A stretch of DNA of 36,694 nucleotides from Bacteroidota bacterium (lineage in GTDB: Bacteria > Bacteroidota > Bacteroidia > Flavobacteriales_F > PHOS-HE28): positions 1 through 36,694 of the forward strand of contig JAEZAU010000061.1 in assembly GCA_023430325.1 (NCBI GenBank), given 5' to 3'. Below, piece by piece: positions 8,763-18,201 of this stretch. The notes below the pieces were generated by a model. The model worked only from the letters and a program-made list of their open reading frames with translations. It did no database searches and had not been told where the DNA came from. Every line of letters starts with the position of its first letter. Position 1 is the first letter of the stretch. Position numbers and translations under genes: made by a program.

Positions 8763-9980
8763 ATGACGGGAGCTTATCGGCCTGATGAAGATCGACCTGT
8801 GAGCACTCATAGCTCCGGAAAGAAATTGAACATCATCTGCGTGGCAGGCTGGTGGCCGGTGAACGGATCGCTCGCAGGCATTTTCATCAAGGAGCATGTA
8901 CTTGCCATCGCCAGGCTCCATCATGTGGAAGTGGTGTACCTGAGCGTGGTGCGGAGGAACCTTCCGGGACTGCTGATCGAGCATTCCGTGGAAGATGGTA
9001 TCCCGGTCCACCGGATCACCATAAGCACACCGATCAGACGTTTCGGGGTTTACGATCTGCTTTGCACGTGGGCATACCGCAAGATATTGGACCGGCTTTC
9101 CAGGAAGAGAAAGATCGACCTGGTGCATGTACATGTGCGCACCGAAGAGACAAAGAACATATTACCCGCAGCGAAAAAACACGGCCTTCCGATCGTGGTC
9201 ACAGAGCATAACACGTTCTATCACCGCGGTATCAGGAAGCTCGAAGACAGAGAGAGGAAGATCCAGATACGTGCGATCCATGATTGGTTGAACGATGCGG
9301 CCATCAAGGCGGTGATGCCTGTTTCGAAGGAACTGGCCGTGACGCTTGAGACCGATCTTGGTGTTCCTGGATCGAAATTGCATGTGGTGCCGAACATCGC
9401 GGCAGACGTGTTCACATACCGGCAGAAGCCTCCCATTCCGCCATTCGTGATCCTGTTGGCCGCGCTTTGGCGTGATGGAAAGGACCATGACGTTCTTCTC
9501 GATTCCCTGAAATACTTACCCAAGGAGCAACTCGGAAGGCTGTCCATCGTCTGGTGTGGAGATGGACCGAATCTCGGGCGTATCAAGGAGCGTTGCAGGA
9601 TTGAATTTTCTCATGTGGCCATGACCTTCCATGGAAATGTGAGCAAGCCGAGGCTCGCCGATGAAATGATGAAGGCCCATTTGTTCGTCCTGCCGACCAC
9701 CGCGGAGAATCTTCCTTGTGTGATCATTGAAAGTCTTTGTACCGGCACACCAGTGGTCTCCATGCAAGTGAACGGTGTTCCAGAACTGGTGGATGCCAGC
9801 AACGGGATCCTCGTTCCACCAAGCGATGCACGAGCACTTGCCGACGCGATCTCCAGATTCATGGATGCACCAAATGGTCTGGATGGAGTGCGCATCGCTC
9901 AGGCCGCCCGCCAAAGGTTCTCTGCAGGGACAATAGCCGGAATGATCGACCGCGTCTATCGCGACTCATTGGCTGATTGA
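8763..9980 (+). CDS. glycosyltransferase family 4
   Basis: The 405-residue protein is a GT-B glycosyltransferase that transfers an activated sugar to a glycan, probably on a lipid carrier. After a polar N-terminal tail of about 22 residues comes LNIICVAGWWPVNGSLAGIF, typical of the first strand and glycine loop. IVVTEHNTFY and VVPNIAADVF mark the end of the acceptor domain and the linker. The donor domain has a glycine-rich WCGDGPNLGRI strand, the FVLPTTAENLPCVIIESLC motif with the conserved E-x7-E type arrangement, and GTPVVS. The ATG at 8763 lies one base after the flippase stop. Its own stop shares a base with the next start, consistent with translational coupling. Confidence 0.9.
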   Translation: MTGAYRPDEDRPVSTHSSGKKLNIICVAGWWPVNGSLAGIFIKEHVLAIARLHHVEVVYLSVVRRNLPGLLIEHSVEDGIPVHRITISTPIRRFGVYDLLCTWAYRKILDRLSRKRKIDLVHVHVRTEETKNILPAAKKHGLPIVVTEHNTFYHRGIRKLEDRERKIQIRAIHDWLNDAAIKAVMPVSKELAVTLETDLGVPGSKLHVVPNIAADVFTYRQKPPIPPFVILLAALWRDGKDHDVLLDSLKYLPKEQLGRLSIVWCGDGPNLGRIKERCRIEFSHVAMTFHGNVSKPRLADEMMKAHLFVLPTTAENLPCVIIESLCTGTPVVSMQVNGVPELVDASNGILVPPSDARALADAISRFMDAPNGLDGVRIAQAARQRFSAGTIAGMIDRVYRDSLAD

Positions 9981-11035
9981 TGGGCTTCACACCACGACCA
10001 TTGGAGGCCGGTGGCCATGTGAAGGTCCTTGATCCACTACGAGGAATAGCCGCCCTGGCCGTGGTGCTGTTCCATTACACCGGATCGGTGCTGCCCACCG
10101 TGCGACCCAATCCGTTGGAAGGTCCCTTCGAGATCGGACGATATGGAGTGCATGTGTTCTTCGTCATCTCAGGCTTCGTCATACCCTACGCGCTGCATCG
10201 ATCTCGCCACCGCCTGAAGGATCTTGGCCGTTTCCTGCTGCGCCGGTACATCCGCATAGCTCCACCCGCATACATCGCCGCCCTGGCCGTGATCTTGTTC
10301 CATGCGCTGGCCGTGGCGGTTACAGGCCATTTGAACGCTGATGCTGAATGGCCCGGCGTGAATGTTCGTTCCGTGATTGGCAACCTTCTTTTCATGCCAT
10401 CGTTCTTCGGGACCTACTGGTTCAACTTCCCATATTGGACGTTGATGATCGAGTTCCAATTCTATCTGGTGATCGGCCTCATGCTCCCCTGGTTGATCGA
10501 TCCAGAACGTCGCTGGAGCGTTCCCATCCTTCTGATCGCATTCATGCTTCCCGGTTTTTTGGACGATCGCTATTTGTTCAACTACTCTCCCTTGTTCACC
10601 ATGGGCATTCTGGTCTTCCTGCATTTGAACGGGACGATCGGCAGGAGGCTGTTCATTCCGATGCTCCTGGTCACCGCAGTCCTCACCTATCTGTTCCTTG
10701 ACAGCCATGGTCTCGTGATAGGCACCCTCACAAGCCTTTTGATCCTATTACGAATGAATATCCAGGGCCGGGTCCTGGATCATCTGGGCAAGATCTCCTA
10801 CAGCCTTTACATCATTCATGTACCGGCGGCTTATTACGCTGAGTCGGTGTTGAAGCGTATTGTACCGATACATGATGGACCCGCCGGCAGGCTGTTAATG
10901 ATATTCGTCTATACGTTCCTTGCACTCCTTGCCGCGAGCATCTTCCATCGGTGGCTGGAAACGCCCTTCATGCAACTATCAAAACGTCTGTTCAGATCAC
11001 CATCCATGAAGGCGGCAGCGGGCACGTTGAAATGA
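9980..11035 (+). CDS. acyltransferase 3 family membrane protein
   Basis: A 351-residue integral membrane protein with about ten hydrophobic helices. The start is ATG 9980, which shares its A with the TGA of the gene before; the frame also offers TTG at 9977. Family landmarks are LDPLRGIAALAVVLFHYTG, with the conserved Arg and the His proposed as catalytic, and GRYGVHVFFVISGFVIPYAL. Further on, WTLMIEFQFYLVIGL and ISYSLYIIHVP match the later helices. Such proteins (OafA/OatA-like) O-acylate sugars of lipopolysaccharide, capsule or peptidoglycan at the inner membrane. Here the target is probably a sugar of the glycan assembled by this locus, which is inferred from position. Confidence 0.9.
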   Translation: MGFTPRPLEAGGHVKVLDPLRGIAALAVVLFHYTGSVLPTVRPNPLEGPFEIGRYGVHVFFVISGFVIPYALHRSRHRLKDLGRFLLRRYIRIAPPAYIAALAVILFHALAVAVTGHLNADAEWPGVNVRSVIGNLLFMPSFFGTYWFNFPYWTLMIEFQFYLVIGLMLPWLIDPERRWSVPILLIAFMLPGFLDDRYLFNYSPLFTMGILVFLHLNGTIGRRLFIPMLLVTAVLTYLFLDSHGLVIGTLTSLLILLRMNIQGRVLDHLGKISYSLYIIHVPAAYYAESVLKRIVPIHDGPAGRLLMIFVYTFLALLAASIFHRWLETPFMQLSKRLFRSPSMKAAAGTLK

Positions 11036-11083
11036 ATGATCTGATGCACAAGGTCTGACAGGCCACTACTTTTGGCCGGCTCC

Positions 11084-12214
11084 ATGCACGTTCTGCACAC
11101 CTTCGCCAATAACTCCAGCGTACCCTACCTGACATGGTTCGCTGAAAGGGCCGCACGTGAAGGTTCACCGCATTATACGTTCCTGATCATGTATCATGAA
11201 CCACCGGCGATGGTGGAGGAAATGCGTGCCCTCGGCTTTGCCTGCGAATGGATACGATATGATCCAAAGCATCGCCGTATCGGAATGCTCAACGCACTGC
11301 CGCAACTGTGGCGGCACATGAAGGCTTATCGGCCCGATATCGTGCATTGCAATCTTTTCGATGATGCTCTGCCTGGCATCCTCGCCGCCACCGCGGCAGG
11401 CATTCCGGTGCGCGTGGTCACCAGACAGGATACAGGTTACCATTGGATGCATGCGCGGCGCTGGATGTTCTTCGATCGGCAGATCGCGCGACTGGCCACG
11501 GACCTCATCGCCATATCTTCTGAATGCCATCAATTCGTCATCGAAAAGGAAGCTGCTCCTGAAGAAAAGGTCCATCTGGTACCCAACGGCATACCACCTG
11601 ATCGGTTCACATCCCAGGATGCATCGTCCAAGGAAGCATTGAGAACACGCTTCAATATCCAAGGGCGATGGCCTGTGATCGGAACGGTCGCCAGATTCAT
11701 AGAATGGAAAGGTCATCGCTTCATACTTGACGCGGCCGCAAGGCTCGTGGAACGGCATCCCAGGGCGCTTTTTCTTCTTTGTGGTGAAGGTGATCTTCGG
11801 CAGGAAATGGAGGAACTGGTCCAGCAAAAAGGACTCCAGGACCATGTGGTCTTCACCGGATGGGTGGATCGGGAAATGATGCCATCGTTCTATGGAATCC
11901 TCGACATTTACCTGCATGCAGCGGTGCTGGAACCATTCGGGCTGGTATACGCCGAGGCCATGATGAACGGAGTTCCTGTGGTAAGTACGGCCACTGGCGC
12001 CGCCTTGGACGGCATTGATGATGGGGTGAACGGCTTTCTTGTGGAGCGCAGTGGAGAAGCGCTGGCTTCCGGTGTTGAACGTGCACTGGCATCCGACCTC
12101 AAGACCATAGGTGAGGCAGGTCGCCGCACCGCCATGCAAAAATTCCATTTCGACCGCATGTGGGAAGGCACCATGCAGGTCTATCATCAAGCAATGCGTC
12201 GCCATGGCCGATGA
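11084..12214 (+). CDS. glycosyltransferase family 4
   Basis: A 376-residue GT-B enzyme. The start is ATG 11084 (MHVLHTFANNSS); the frame also runs from TTG 11072, which adds four residues. The N-terminal domain contains RPDIVHCNLFDD, common in sugar transferases of this family, then VHLVPNGIPPDRF at the domain junction. The C-terminal donor-binding domain has VIGTVARFIEWKGHRFILDA, LLCGEGDLRQEME, VVFTGWVDR, and EPFGLVYAEAMMNGVPVVST, the conserved E-x7-E nucleotide-sugar site. It closely follows the acyltransferase gene and overlaps the next gene by 11 bases. The role is one linkage in the repeat unit; donor sugar unknown. Confidence 0.92.
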   Translation: MHVLHTFANNSSVPYLTWFAERAAREGSPHYTFLIMYHEPPAMVEEMRALGFACEWIRYDPKHRRIGMLNALPQLWRHMKAYRPDIVHCNLFDDALPGILAATAAGIPVRVVTRQDTGYHWMHARRWMFFDRQIARLATDLIAISSECHQFVIEKEAAPEEKVHLVPNGIPPDRFTSQDASSKEALRTRFNIQGRWPVIGTVARFIEWKGHRFILDAAARLVERHPRALFLLCGEGDLRQEMEELVQQKGLQDHVVFTGWVDREMMPSFYGILDIYLHAAVLEPFGLVYAEAMMNGVPVVSTATGAALDGIDDGVNGFLVERSGEALASGVERALASDLKTIGEAGRRTAMQKFHFDRMWEGTMQVYHQAMRRHGR

Positions 12215-13070
12215 AAAGGTCTCGGTAATTGTTCCGGCGTACAATGCGGAGCGATGGCTGAAGGATTGTGTCGAGTCGATCCTTGCGCAGGATCATTCCG
12301 ATCTGGAAGTGATCATCGTGAACGATGGATCGAAGGATGGCACGCTGATGCTGGCACGTTCCTTCACCGACCCGCGCGTGAGGGTGGCCGATCGCACCAA
12401 TGGTGGTGTGAGCGCTGCACGCAACATGGGACTGGACCTTGCCACGGGGAACTACATCACCTTTCTCGATGCTGATGACGCTATGCTTCCGGATAACCTG
12501 TCCAAAAAGCTACGCTGGTCCATCGAACGCGATGTCCCTTGGGTCTTCGGCGATCTTGTGATGTGCGATGAACAACTGCGGCCCACCGGGGAAGTGCAGC
12601 ATGCGACCAATGGTGATGTAGTGAACACCATACTGGACGGCCGCGAAGTAGCCATACCAGCACCCTGCAGCAACCTCCTTGCGCGGCGATCTTGTTTCGA
12701 TCGAACACGCTTCGATCCCGAGCTGTCCAATGCTGCAGATCAACATATCGCCCTGCGCCTCGCCTCTCGTTATGCCTACGCGCGGTTGCCCGAAGCGCTT
12801 ACGCTCTATCGCGTATTGCCTGGCAGCATGAGCAGGAACATCGCGTTGTATGAACGCGACCACCTCATGCTGTTCCGTAAGGCGGAAGCGTTGGGCCTTA
12901 TGATGGATCCAGGGAGACGACGCAGCCAATTAGCCGCCGCATATTGGTCCATTGCAGGCAGTTGGTGGGTGAATGGCCGTGAACCGATGAAGGCCCTGCC
13001 CTGGTTGCTGAAGTCGGTTATGAAAGATCCGGGATTCGTTCTTGGGAAGTTGCTCCATCGGAAGGGTTGA
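12204..13070 (+). CDS. glycosyltransferase family 2
   Basis: A 288-residue GT-A enzyme. The start is ATG 12204 because the family N-terminus KVSVIVPAYNAERWLKDCVE begins right after it; the frame upstream lies inside the preceding gene. Visible landmarks are LEVIIVNDGSKDGT for the nucleotide, GGVSAARNMGLDLATGNYI, and FLDADDAM, the DxD-type metal-binding motif. The C-terminal 90 residues are helical and probably bind the acceptor or membrane face. It is the last gene of the plus-strand run and overlaps the end of a convergent methyltransferase by 53 bases. Donor sugar unknown. Confidence 0.93.
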   Translation: MADEKVSVIVPAYNAERWLKDCVESILAQDHSDLEVIIVNDGSKDGTLMLARSFTDPRVRVADRTNGGVSAARNMGLDLATGNYITFLDADDAMLPDNLSKKLRWSIERDVPWVFGDLVMCDEQLRPTGEVQHATNGDVVNTILDGREVAIPAPCSNLLARRSCFDRTRFDPELSNAADQHIALRLASRYAYARLPEALTLYRVLPGSMSRNIALYERDHLMLFRKAEALGLMMDPGRRRSQLAAAYWSIAGSWWVNGREPMKALPWLLKSVMKDPGFVLGKLLHRKG

Positions 13071-13776
13071 CCTCGCACCAGAGACGTTGAACGCCGTGCC
13101 GGTATTCGGCTTCCACTATCCGTATGCCGCATTCTTCAAGGAGCGATCGCAGGTCATCGCGATCGAATTCACTGATATGATCGTTATCCGTATAGATCAG
13201 GTCCACGCCTAGATCGCGACGGAAGTCGTTGAGGTAGGTAGCATCAAAGTCGGGCAGTTCCACGTAGATGTATCGGAACCAGCTTTTGAAATCCAGAATG
13301 AACCGGCGGGGATCATCCAGGTGCTCCAGGATGTGTGATAGGATGAGCACATCATACGGCCTACCGCGTTCGCGCAAATGACCGAGTGCATCGGCATGGT
13401 GGAATTCAAGGTTGCTGTGCACATGATCGCGCCTGGCCCGTTCAATGGCCTTTGGATCATGATCGATACCCACTACGCGTTCGACCTTCTGCGCCATGGC
13501 CGCGCTCATATCACCGTACTTGCAACCCAGGTCCAGCACACTGTCTGAAGGCCGCAGATGGCGCAATATGAAAGCCATGGAATATTTGCGCACCGGATGG
13601 TCTGCGAAACCGTACCGCTGGAATGATGTTTCCAGGGCAAGCCGTTTGAAGATCCATTCCAGATCCAGATACAGACGCATTTTGCGATCGGCTCCAAACG
13701 GGACCAGCCGATGCAACCGGTAGATGATGCTCAGAAGGAGATTCCGCTTCTTCTTTCGAGGCAATTGGATCCCCAT
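13018..13776 (-). CDS. class I SAM-dependent methyltransferase
   Basis: The 252-residue protein has a basic N-terminus and a Methyltransf_11-like core: SVLDLGCKYGDMSAAMA as motif I, VVGIDHDPKAIERARRD as the acidic ribose-binding strand, LEFHHADAL, and YDVLILSHILEHLDDP. The LSHILEHL segment is typical of this group. The C-terminus reads out into the coding region of the convergent GT2 gene. It is the last gene of a minus-strand unit (membrane protein, glycosyltransferase, galE, methyltransferase), 34 bases after galE. It probably methylates a sugar in the glycan, or a glycan end as a chain-length signal; this is inferred from position. Confidence 0.85.
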   Translation of the reverse strand: MGIQLPRKKKRNLLLSIIYRLHRLVPFGADRKMRLYLDLEWIFKRLALETSFQRYGFADHPVRKYSMAFILRHLRPSDSVLDLGCKYGDMSAAMAQKVERVVGIDHDPKAIERARRDHVHSNLEFHHADALGHLRERGRPYDVLILSHILEHLDDPRRFILDFKSWFRYIYVELPDFDATYLNDFRRDLGVDLIYTDNDHISEFDRDDLRSLLEECGIRIVEAEYRHGVQRLWCEVNPSDGATSQERIPDLS

Positions 13777-13810
13777 GATCTCGTAGGCCGTAAGGTCTTT
13801 GCTGAACCTA

Positions 13811-14833
13811 TCATGACTGTTGCTGCTCCCACGCCCAGGCCGATCGCATCATTTCGTCCAGGTCATGGCGGGCTGTCCACTTGAGCACGTTCTGTGATCG
13901 GCGCGTGTCCGAATAGATGGCGGCCACATCACCTTCCCGCCGAGGGCCGATGGCATGCTCCAACTTCATTCCCGTGACCCGTTCAAATGCTTCTATCGCT
14001 TCGAGCACGCTAATGCCATTGCCTGTGCCAAGATTGAAGACCGAATATCCCGGCAGGCTCTCAATGGCATGCTGCAATGCGCGTACATGTGCATAGGCGA
14101 TATCGGATACATGCACATAATCACGGATACAGGAACCATCGCGCGTATCGTAATCATTACCATGTACAATGAGCTTCCTGTTCTTGCCACTGGCGGTACG
14201 TGTTATCACAGGTACCAGGCTCGTGGGAGGATTGATCGGATCTTCACCGATCAACGCTGATGTATGGGCACCCACCGGATTGAAGTAACGGAGGGAAACG
14301 GCCTTCAGCCATGGATAGGTACGGGCATGGTCCTCAACAATACGTTCTCCCATCTGCTTTGTGAACGCATAAGGTGATTCGGCCCGGCCAAAAGATGTAT
14401 CCTCGCTTACAGGAAGCTGTGAAATGTTCCCATAAACAGAACATGAGGAACTGAAAATGAAAGATGGTATCTCATTTTCCACCACCACCTTGAGCATGTT
14501 GAGCAATGACTCGGTATTGTTGTGGTAGTACTTGTATGGCTCGTGCATGGATTCGGGCACGGATTTGAACGCCGCGAAATGGATGATGCCGATGATCCCT
14601 TTTTCCGCAGACACGATCCGCTTAACGGCATCCAGATCGCATAGATCCACCTGGTGATTGCGCACCCTGCAGCCAGTGATCTTTTCGATCCGATCAAAGA
14701 CTCCCGGTGAAGAATTCGCAAAATTGTCAATGGAGACCACTTCCACACCAGGACCGGTGATCAGCTCAACCACCGTATGGGATCCGATATAGCCGGCACC
14801 GCCGGTCACGATGACCTTATCACCTCTTTCCAT
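13811..14833 (-). CDS. galE: UDP-glucose 4-epimerase
   Basis: This NAD-dependent enzyme interconverts UDP-glucose and UDP-galactose (or the N-acetyl forms), supplying donors for the glycosyltransferases around it. The start is ATG 14833 (340 residues), giving VIVTGGAGYIGSHT with the NAD-binding GxxGxxG at 11-17. Other landmarks are IDNFANSS, IIHFAAFKSVPES, FSSSCSVYG with the active-site Ser, and SPYAFTK with the catalytic Tyr155 and Lys159. RYFNPVGAH and GDGSCIRDYVHV-like segments follow, as in bacterial GalE. Length is standard. It overlaps the stop of the upstream glycosyltransferase by 14 bases, so the two are likely coupled. Confidence 0.94.
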   Translation of the reverse strand: MERGDKVIVTGGAGYIGSHTVVELITGPGVEVVSIDNFANSSPGVFDRIEKITGCRVRNHQVDLCDLDAVKRIVSAEKGIIGIIHFAAFKSVPESMHEPYKYYHNNTESLLNMLKVVVENEIPSFIFSSSCSVYGNISQLPVSEDTSFGRAESPYAFTKQMGERIVEDHARTYPWLKAVSLRYFNPVGAHTSALIGEDPINPPTSLVPVITRTASGKNRKLIVHGNDYDTRDGSCIRDYVHVSDIAYAHVRALQHAIESLPGYSVFNLGTGNGISVLEAIEAFERVTGMKLEHAIGPRREGDVAAIYSDTRRSQNVLKWTARHDLDEMMRSAWAWEQQQS

Positions 14834-16037
14834 AGATGGCCTCATAGATCTTCTCAGCCCGATCAAAACTACGGTACTTCATGGCGACGCTCCTGATATG
14901 TGCTCTGGAAAGCTCCCGTGGCACCTTCTCCAGTAGCCGGTCGATATCCTGAACGGCCTTGCGATATCCTTCCCGATCGAACGATCTCAACACCACGCCG
15001 ATGTTCTCGTCCTCAACTATCCGTGAATCATCGGAGATCTCCGGCGTAATGATCACCAGCAGCCCGGCCGCCCAGTATTCACCATCCTTTATCGGCGTGC
15101 AATATTTTTTGGTCGGCACCGGCTTCACAGGTGTAATGCCGATATCAGCAAGGGACAGGTAACGCGGTATTTCGGCGTGAGGTACGAACCTGATGGTGAA
15201 GATCGTCTCATCAAGACCTGCTTTCTCCATCAATGGCCTCAACTCACCCATGGAGTGATTGGTCAACAAGAGGATGTGCAGCCGGTCCCCCCAATGTTCC
15301 TGTGCCTGGCGAAAGAAATGAAAGACCTCCTCCTTCAAATAAATCCCCCCGAATTTGCCGGCATACACCATCACGAGCTTTTCGTTAAGGTGAAGTTCTT
15401 CAAGGAGCCTGGCGTCCCTCTCCAGCGGAAAATCATCGATCTCTACACAAGCAGGTTTTACGTACATCGGCCCGTGATGGTCATATCGATCCGCCGCATA
15501 GGTCTGCATTCCATGGGCGGCAGCAATAAGGTGAGCTGCACGATGCGTCTGTAGCTTCTCCAATTTGAAGAGGATGCGGAACGCCCAACTGTCCTTCTTC
15601 CATGTGCCGTTCTCCACCATGGCTTCGGCATGCGGTTCATAGCTATCGATGATCAACGGCCTGCCTGAGAGAATGGATAATAGGTAGCCGACCGCGCCGG
15701 CTGGCGTACACCACGCGTGAATGACATCTACACGTTCTTTACGTATGATGCGGAGCAGCTTCCATACTACTCCGACCATCACCCACACGGCACGCAGGCC
15801 GAACGGAACGTATCTGAAGCCATGATGTACTATGCGTGGATCACCAGTTTCACGGCCGCTTTCCGCTGCATTGCGATCCAGGGTCACCAGATGGACCTTG
15901 CCTTCGATCTTGGTGGTGATGATCCGTACATAAGGCAGCGTATAGGTCTGTACCAGCGCATCGTCATAGGACCAATAGGTGAGCACCAACACGTTCTGTG
16001 CGGCTGATAGTCGTTCTGTGGATCGACTTGATCTCAC
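14820..16037 (-). CDS. glycosyltransferase (GT4-like)
   Basis: The real gene is shorter than the open frame, which runs back to 16313 inside the upstream membrane-protein gene. GTG at 16037 forms a four-base GTGA overlap with that gene's TGA and leaves a normal N-terminus about 15 residues before NVLVLTYWSYDDALVQ, giving 405 residues. The acceptor domain has VDVIHAWCTPAGAVGYLL and PLIIDSYEPHAEAM; the donor domain has LVMVYAGKFGG, ILLLTNHSM and FVPHAEIPRYLSLADIGI. KDGEYWAAGLLVIITPE replaces the usual E-x7-E region. It is a GT-B-like enzyme, but weaker in motifs than the other GT4 genes here. It is translationally coupled to the membrane protein and galE. Confidence 0.8.
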   Translation of the reverse strand: MRSSRSTERLSAAQNVLVLTYWSYDDALVQTYTLPYVRIITTKIEGKVHLVTLDRNAAESGRETGDPRIVHHGFRYVPFGLRAVWVMVGVVWKLLRIIRKERVDVIHAWCTPAGAVGYLLSILSGRPLIIDSYEPHAEAMVENGTWKKDSWAFRILFKLEKLQTHRAAHLIAAAHGMQTYAADRYDHHGPMYVKPACVEIDDFPLERDARLLEELHLNEKLVMVYAGKFGGIYLKEEVFHFFRQAQEHWGDRLHILLLTNHSMGELRPLMEKAGLDETIFTIRFVPHAEIPRYLSLADIGITPVKPVPTKKYCTPIKDGEYWAAGLLVIITPEISDDSRIVEDENIGVVLRSFDREGYRKAVQDIDRLLEKVPRELSRAHIRSVAMKYRSFDRAEKIYEAIYGKR

Positions 16038-17527
16038 GATGCGATCGCGGTACGTCTGCGCAGAGGTAGACCGGTGCGTGAGCGCTCTGCACGGGTGCGG
16101 TGCGGAATATGCGCGGTACCCCTCCTGAATTCGATAAGGTCGAACGGCAGTGCATTTCGTGTGCGTGCCCTCTTGATCACTGCCAGATAGTTCACGATGT
16201 ACAAGGCTCCAATATAGAAAGGCACCATGGGGATCTTGAACCGGACCAACGCGCCGAAATTCGGAGTGGTCACCCCCACCACGAAGGCGAAGAGGAAGGC
16301 GAAAGTGAGGCACATCAGAAGGATGGGGTTGCCGCCCATGGAGCGGAAGAGGAAGACCGGACCTACCCGAAGCAATGTGAACACCGTGACCAGTAGCACC
16401 CAGAAATTCTCCAATCCGCTCAAGGCCACCACCACGCTACGCGCTTCCCATATATAAGGCCTGAAAAGCGCTGCGTTCACCGCCAGCGGGAATTTGGAGA
16501 ACACGCTCGACCAGGAATTCTCTATCGTGCCGATATCGAAGGCGTTCGCTCCATAGACATCCGTGCGTACCATGTCGGCCTGTGTGACCCTTATCGTTTC
16601 CAGGGCGCTGTCCAATGCGAACTTATCGAAATGCTCTCCCAACCGATCGAGCACGAAGAAGGACAGGCCGATGAGCATGACGACCATGAACGGCAACAGA
16701 ACGAACTTGATAAGCACGTTCCTGATACCCACGATCCTGAAATAAAGGATCCACAGGAGCGAGACGGGGAACAGGACCATGAAGATGTATGGTTTCACCA
16801 CGATCATCATCAGCGCGCTCAGGACTATGATCACCGAATTCTTCACCTGTCCCTGCCTCTTGAAAAAGACCTCGTCCACCGCATGGATCCACCAACAGAC
16901 CGCAGTGAAGGTGATCGTATCCTTCATGATGCCCGATCCCCAGAAGAGCACCGATGGCATGAAAAGGAAAGCCGTAGCCAGCTGCCCCCGGATCTGTGGG
17001 AAGTAACTGCAAAAGGTCCGGTAGCAGGACCATGCTCCCAGATAGGAAAAACTGGCGATGAGCAGCGTGGTGATCAAATAACTGTTGAAGGTGAGCAGAA
17101 CGATGGGACTGATCAGGCGAACGACGAAAAATGTGCGGTGATCGAAATACAGCCAGAGGTAAGGTCTGCCAGTTTCATACGTGAACAGGCTCCATCGCTC
17201 GATCGTGCTCTCGCCGAAAAGCACGTCGAAGAATTGCAGTATGTCAATGAAGGCGAGGTTCCGCAAGGCCACCGCTGAATAGAAGTACGCGATGGTATCG
17301 CCTCCGTTGTAGTAGTAGAAATAGATCAGGCTGAATGCAACTCCTCCAACCAGCTTGGCGATCATGCCCCAGACATAGAACTTGTACTCCGGATGTTCCT
17401 TCAGCATCATTTTCTTCCGACGCGCGAAGAATATGAAGAGAAGAAAGACATAGACCACCGAAAGGGCCCATTCCCAGTACTCGATATTCACCTCACCATA
17501 GTAATAGACGTTGATCAGCGGGATCAT
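16034..17527 (-). CDS. polytopic membrane protein, candidate polysaccharide polymerase
   Basis: A 497-residue protein with about ten to eleven hydrophobic segments and a basic cytoplasmic tail rich in Arg (final 40 residues). I recognise no family with certainty. GGDTIAYFYSA after the second or third helix and SVLFWGSGIMKDT in the middle resemble features I associate with membrane glycan polymerases. A long loop (about 300-360) with charged and aromatic residues would fit a periplasmic catalytic loop of a Wzy-type protein. It heads the minus-strand unit with a glycosyltransferase, galE and a methyltransferase, and a flippase is nearby, so a Wzy role is plausible. It could instead be a membrane glycosyltransferase. 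Coding is certain; function is inference. Confidence 0.6.
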   Translation of the reverse strand: MIPLINVYYYGEVNIEYWEWALSVVYVFLLFIFFARRKKMMLKEHPEYKFYVWGMIAKLVGGVAFSLIYFYYYNGGDTIAYFYSAVALRNLAFIDILQFFDVLFGESTIERWSLFTYETGRPYLWLYFDHRTFFVVRLISPIVLLTFNSYLITTLLIASFSYLGAWSCYRTFCSYFPQIRGQLATAFLFMPSVLFWGSGIMKDTITFTAVCWWIHAVDEVFFKRQGQVKNSVIIVLSALMMIVVKPYIFMVLFPVSLLWILYFRIVGIRNVLIKFVLLPFMVVMLIGLSFFVLDRLGEHFDKFALDSALETIRVTQADMVRTDVYGANAFDIGTIENSWSSVFSKFPLAVNAALFRPYIWEARSVVVALSGLENFWVLLVTVFTLLRVGPVFLFRSMGGNPILLMCLTFAFLFAFVVGVTTPNFGALVRFKIPMVPFYIGALYIVNYLAVIKRARTRNALPFDLIEFRRGTAHIPHRTRAERSRTGLPLRRRTAIAS

Positions 17528-17665
17528 TCAGCTACAGCTATTCCTGGAGGTTGATCTGAAAGGGTTGAATTTACGGTTCGGTCGTGATCTGGCGGCAGGG
17601 ATCGTTCAGAGGCCTCGCCGATCGGCGGCCATCTATCAGCGCATTAACGCCGTTCATTGCAATCC

Positions 17666-18127
17666 TCAATGATGGTACGGGCTGCCTTCCATGATCGCAT
17701 AAGCCCTGTACAATTGCTCTGCGAAAAGCACGCGGACCAACTGGTGCGGAAAGGTCATCCGGCTCAACGAGAGTACAAGATCTGCACGGGCGCGAAGCTC
17801 ATCGGTCATTCCATAGGCGCCGCCGATCACAAAGGTGGTCCCCTTCACTCCCTGATCCCGCCAGGCCTGAAGATGACCGGCAAAACCGCGGCTGCTGAAT
17901 TCCTTGCCTCGCTCATCAAGCAACACCAGCTTCTCACCCGGCCGAAGTGCCGCCAGTATACGATCGGCCTCCACTTTCTGCTGATAGACCGGCTCTCCTC
18001 TCCCGGCTTCTGGCAATACCAACGTCTCCAATTGAGCTTTGCGACCGATCCGGTCCAGGTAATGCTGCATACCCTCGGAAACGAAGCCTTTTTCAGTCTT
18101 CCCTACTACTATGAGCCTCAGCTTCAT
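17666..18127 (-). CDS. rlmH: 23S rRNA (pseudouridine(1915)-N(3))-methyltransferase RlmH
   Basis: RlmH methylates pseudouridine 1915 in helix 69 of 23S rRNA on the assembled 70S ribosome. The start is ATG 18127 (153 residues, standard length), giving MKLRLIVVGKTEKGFVSEG. LLDERGKEFSSRGFA, FVIGGAYGMTDELRARAD and LSLSRMTFPHQLVRVLFAEQ are the SPOUT-fold knot elements that bind SAM, and the protein ends in YHH as expected. The 138 bases between this gene and 17527 hold no gene; they contain a GCCGATCGGC palindrome but no U-rich terminator that I can see. It is divergent from the DUF4783 gene over 74 bases. Confidence 0.96.
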   Translation of the reverse strand: MKLRLIVVGKTEKGFVSEGMQHYLDRIGRKAQLETLVLPEAGRGEPVYQQKVEADRILAALRPGEKLVLLDERGKEFSSRGFAGHLQAWRDQGVKGTTFVIGGAYGMTDELRARADLVLSLSRMTFPHQLVRVLFAEQLYRAYAIMEGSPYHH

Positions 18128-18201
18128 ACGAACGATCGTTGATAAATGGAGGGGACCTGGTCTTGGATCCATGGCCCGGTATTTGCCAAATTTCGCAACA
18201 A

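Noticed and set aside
11165..12244. Long open frame on the minus strand (359 codons)
   Set aside because: It lies fully antisense to a convincing GT4 gene, its product is rich in Cys, His and Met without domains, and it arises from the codon pattern of the real gene.
16038..16313. N-terminal extension of the glycosyltransferase at 14820
   Set aside because: It overlaps the membrane-protein gene and encodes an Arg/Ser-rich leader; the GTG at 16037 with a GTGA overlap gives a normal start.
17528..17665. Possible terminator around GCCGATCGGC
   Set aside because: The palindrome is short and is not followed by a T run on either strand.
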